The position numbers and the translations under genes were made by a program. Source: Candidatus Calidifonticultor daggyaiensis (lineage in GTDB: Bacteria; Actinomycetota; Humimicrobiia; Humimicrobiales; Humimicrobiaceae). Taken from it: DNA of 7,628 nt. Numbering within the stretch: position 1 is the stretch's first letter; each line of letters opens with the position of its first letter. Where the stretch lies: the NCBI GenBank assembly GCA_015661035.1, contig JACVJA010000064.1, positions 1 through 7,628 of the forward strand, read 5' to 3'. This document shows positions 5,966-7,628 of this stretch, in pieces. The notes under the pieces are model-generated. The model saw nothing but the letters and a program-made list of their open reading frames with translations. It made no database searches and was not told the DNA's origin.

Positions 5966-6196
5966 ATGTCATGCTATTTTAGGTATATAACTGAAGTTTT
6001 AAATGATGCAGGTATTCAAATAACAAATCAGAATAAAAAAGATATTGATAAGGCTATACATAAAATTGTAGAAGTTGAATATAAAAATTGTTCTGAAACA
6101 TGGAAAAAAGTTAAAGAAATATTAAAAGGTAAAGATTTAGCTAAAAAGGCAAAATTTGTTGAAAAACTAAGACAGGAATATTTAAAATTAGCATAA
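5966..6196 (+). CDS. Small conserved-type protein of unknown function (MSCYFR start)
   Basis: Encodes 76 residues starting MSCYFRYITEVLNDAGI. The frame is open from a TTG at 5951, but ATG 5966 is the best start because GGGGA lies eight bases upstream; the earlier ATG at 5957 touches that G-run and is too close to it. The protein is rich in lysine and predicted helical, with a conserved-looking centre (NKKDIDKAIHKIVEVEYKNC) and a charged C-terminus. It has two cysteines (3 and 40, counted from ATG 5966) and no signal peptide or membrane segment. From memory, similar short proteins beginning MSCYFR and containing VEYKNC followed by a W-K pair are annotated as hypothetical in clostridia and other anaerobes; I cannot confirm this here and know no function. 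It stands 150 bases before the DNA methyltransferase-like gene, in the same direction, with its own ribosome site. Confidence 0.72.
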   Translation: MSCYFRYITEVLNDAGIQITNQNKKDIDKAIHKIVEVEYKNCSETWKKVKEILKGKDLAKKAKFVEKLRQEYLKLA

Positions 6197-6346
6197 AAAT
6201 TCTAGCTTTATTATTGTACTAAGTTTTTACTAGTTTTCTATTATTTATAAATTGCGTTTGAATAAGTTTATACTTTAAATTTATTGCTTAAAAATATAGA
6301 ATATATAACAAAGTTAATACTTTTTATTTTGTTGTAATTATAAATC
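6197..6346. other. AT-rich leader before the DNA methyltransferase-like gene
   Basis: This 150-base gap has no gene. AACAAA (6307-6312) pairs with TTTGTT (6328-6333), and the stem extends by three more pairs, one of them U-G, in RNA, placing a weak hairpin about ten bases before the ATG at 6347. TATAAC at 6304-6309 could be a -10 box; the nearest TTG-type -35 (TTGCTT, 6284-6289) is only 14 bases away, which is too short. No Shine-Dalgarno sequence is present. Confidence 0.4.
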
Positions 6347-7628
6347 ATGACTGAAATAATATCGCAAGAAAAAGTCCAAAAAATACAAAACAAATTAAAA
6401 GATATAAAATCAAAAAAAGATTTTCAGGAGTTTTTTATAGATTTAAACTTTGATTACAGTAAAGATTCCGATATAAATTTGCTTGATAACTTTTCAATAC
6501 CTGCCAATCTAAAGGAAAAAATAGATTTTATAAACCTCATTAATGAATACAAAACATTCAATATTTTTTACTGCAAACTAAGAGCTGAAAATCTATACCG
6601 AAATAGGACAATTCAAAGAGATATAGCTAAAAAAATATCAAGAAGTCAGGACTGTCTGATTATTTTTGCAAACGATAGTGAGGATATCTTTAGGGTAACT
6701 TATGCAGATTTTTTAGAAAAAACTCCTAATCAAATAAAATTATCTGGATATACTATTTCAGCAGATGAAAAACTTAGAACAGCGTCTGAACAGCTTTCAA
6801 AGATTGAAATACAAGAAGATATTTCAGTACTTGAACTTACAAATAAAATAAAAAAATCTTTTGAAATTAAGCCTGTAACAGATGAATTCTTTAAAACAAT
6901 TAAAAAATATATTGATAATTTATCAGAAAGTCATCAAAAACACTTTAAAGATAAGCATGAAACAAAAGCATTTGCACTACAATTTTTTAACAGGCTTCTA
7001 TTTTTAAAATATATTGAAAAGAAAAAATGGCTGAATGGAAATATAAACTTTCTATCTGAACTTATTTCAAAATATTATGCAAATTATGAGACAAATAATA
7101 ATGACAACATCTCTGGTATCAACACTATCAAAGATTCAATATACCAAAATCTTTTAAAACCTTTATTTTTTTATGCCTTTTCTAAAAACAGAACATATTA
7201 CCCTTACAACTTACCAAAAACACTAATTGCAGAACTTGAAAGCCTACCTTATCTTAATGGTGGTTTATTTGAAAAAAATGAGCTTGATTTAGACCAAATA
7301 ACAATAAGTGATGAAATAATAGATAGTGTATTTAAAGACATATTAAACAGATATAACTTTACAGTTACAGAAGCAACCCCTCTTGATATTGAAATAGCAA
7401 TAGATCCTGAAATGTTAGGACTTATTTATGAGGGTATTGTAAATGAAGAAGAAAGGCAAGGCTCAGGGATATTTTATACACCACGTGTTGAAGTTGATTT
7501 TATGTGTAAAAAATCCCTGCTTCACTATCTTTGCACCAATACAAATATCTCACAAGAAAAATTAATTGATTTAATTTTTGGAGAAGATTTTGAGGAAGAT
7601 ATTTTATCCAGTCAAAAAAATGCTTTAA
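6347..7628 (+). CDS. Eco57I/PglX-like DNA adenine methyltransferase or type IIG restriction enzyme, N-terminal part
   Basis: The frame stays open for 427 codons and runs off the window, so the protein is incomplete. ATG 6347 is the first possible start, since TAA lies two codons upstream, although no ribosome site precedes it. The visible part matches the N-terminal half of large Eco57I-type N6-adenine methyltransferases: ETKAFALQFFNRLLFLKYIE and KKWL (205-229), YLNGGLFE (302-309), PEMLGLIYEG (354-363) and GSGIFYTPRVEVDFM (372-386), the segment that leads into the SAM-binding core. The diagnostic motif I and NPPY lie beyond the window. Such proteins act as type IIG restriction-modification enzymes, as PglX in BREX, or as the methylase of DISARM, modifying host DNA while invading DNA is attacked. 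I see no clear nuclease motif in residues 1-200. Which system this is depends on sequence downstream. Confidence 0.82.
   Translation, partial: MTEIISQEKVQKIQNKLKDIKSKKDFQEFFIDLNFDYSKDSDINLLDNFSIPANLKEKIDFINLINEYKTFNIFYCKLRAENLYRNRTIQRDIAKKISRSQDCLIIFANDSEDIFRVTYADFLEKTPNQIKLSGYTISADEKLRTASEQLSKIEIQEDISVLELTNKIKKSFEIKPVTDEFFKTIKKYIDNLSESHQKHFKDKHETKAFALQFFNRLLFLKYIEKKKWLNGNINFLSELISKYYANYETNNNDNISGINTIKDSIYQNLLKPLFFYAFSKNRTYYPYNLPKTLIAELESLPYLNGGLFEKNELDLDQITISDEIIDSVFKDILNRYNFTVTEATPLDIEIAIDPEMLGLIYEGIVNEEERQGSGIFYTPRVEVDFMCKKSLLHYLCTNTNISQEKLIDLIFGEDFEEDILSSQKNAL

Noticed and set aside
63..7628. One operon or one multi-gene system spanning the window
   Set aside because: Strand switches twice, a strong terminator lies at 2485-2529, gaps of 150-340 bases separate genes, and at least one gene has its own consensus promoter.

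Overview
This is an AT-rich window (well under 35% GC by eye). It encodes a sortase-anchored surface protein, uses strong Shine-Dalgarno sites for most genes, and carries a perfect consensus sigma-A/sigma-70 promoter. Every complete gene stops with TAA. The cell-wall anchoring signal (LAFTG, hydrophobic segment, basic tail) means a monoderm bacterium. A DUF2769-type cysteine domain and stand-alone glutamate-synthase-like chemistry fit an anaerobe. A low-GC Firmicute or a low-GC deep-branching actinobacterial lineage would both fit, and the sequence alone does not decide between them.

Layout. Bases 63-2327 (+) encode a 754-residue surface adhesin with a signal peptide, acidic stalk, Ig-like domain, Cys-Gln thioester domain, a second Ig-like domain, a Cna_B/SpaA domain, a Pro-Ser linker and a sortase signal. 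A 16-bp GC-topped hairpin at 2485-2529 probably ends its transcript. On the minus strand lie a small FmdB-type zinc-ribbon protein (2670-2885), with a perfect TTGACA-17-TATAAT promoter and an overlapping 12-bp dyad, and a 490-residue FMN/3Fe-4S glutamate-synthase-like protein with a ten-cysteine DUF2769-like N-terminus (3122-4594). Divergent from it is a class I SAM-dependent methyltransferase (4879-5661), preceded by 20-bp direct repeats. Next come a 76-residue conserved-looking small protein (5966-6196) and the first 427 codons of an Eco57I/PglX-like DNA adenine methyltransferase or type IIG restriction enzyme (6347 to the window end), whose catalytic motifs lie outside the window.

How the genes fit together. 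Spacings are 150-340 bp and the strands alternate, so these look like mostly single-gene transcription units rather than one operon. I see no evidence for a single multi-gene system. The most unusual items are the DUF2769-glutamate-synthase fusion, in which a predicted 2-oxoglutarate-binding lysine is replaced by tyrosine; the adhesin, with its buried thioester domain and probable Lys-Asp isopeptide; and the promoter/operator arrangements before fmdB and the methyltransferase. I found no tRNA, rRNA, CRISPR array, insertion sequence or transposase.
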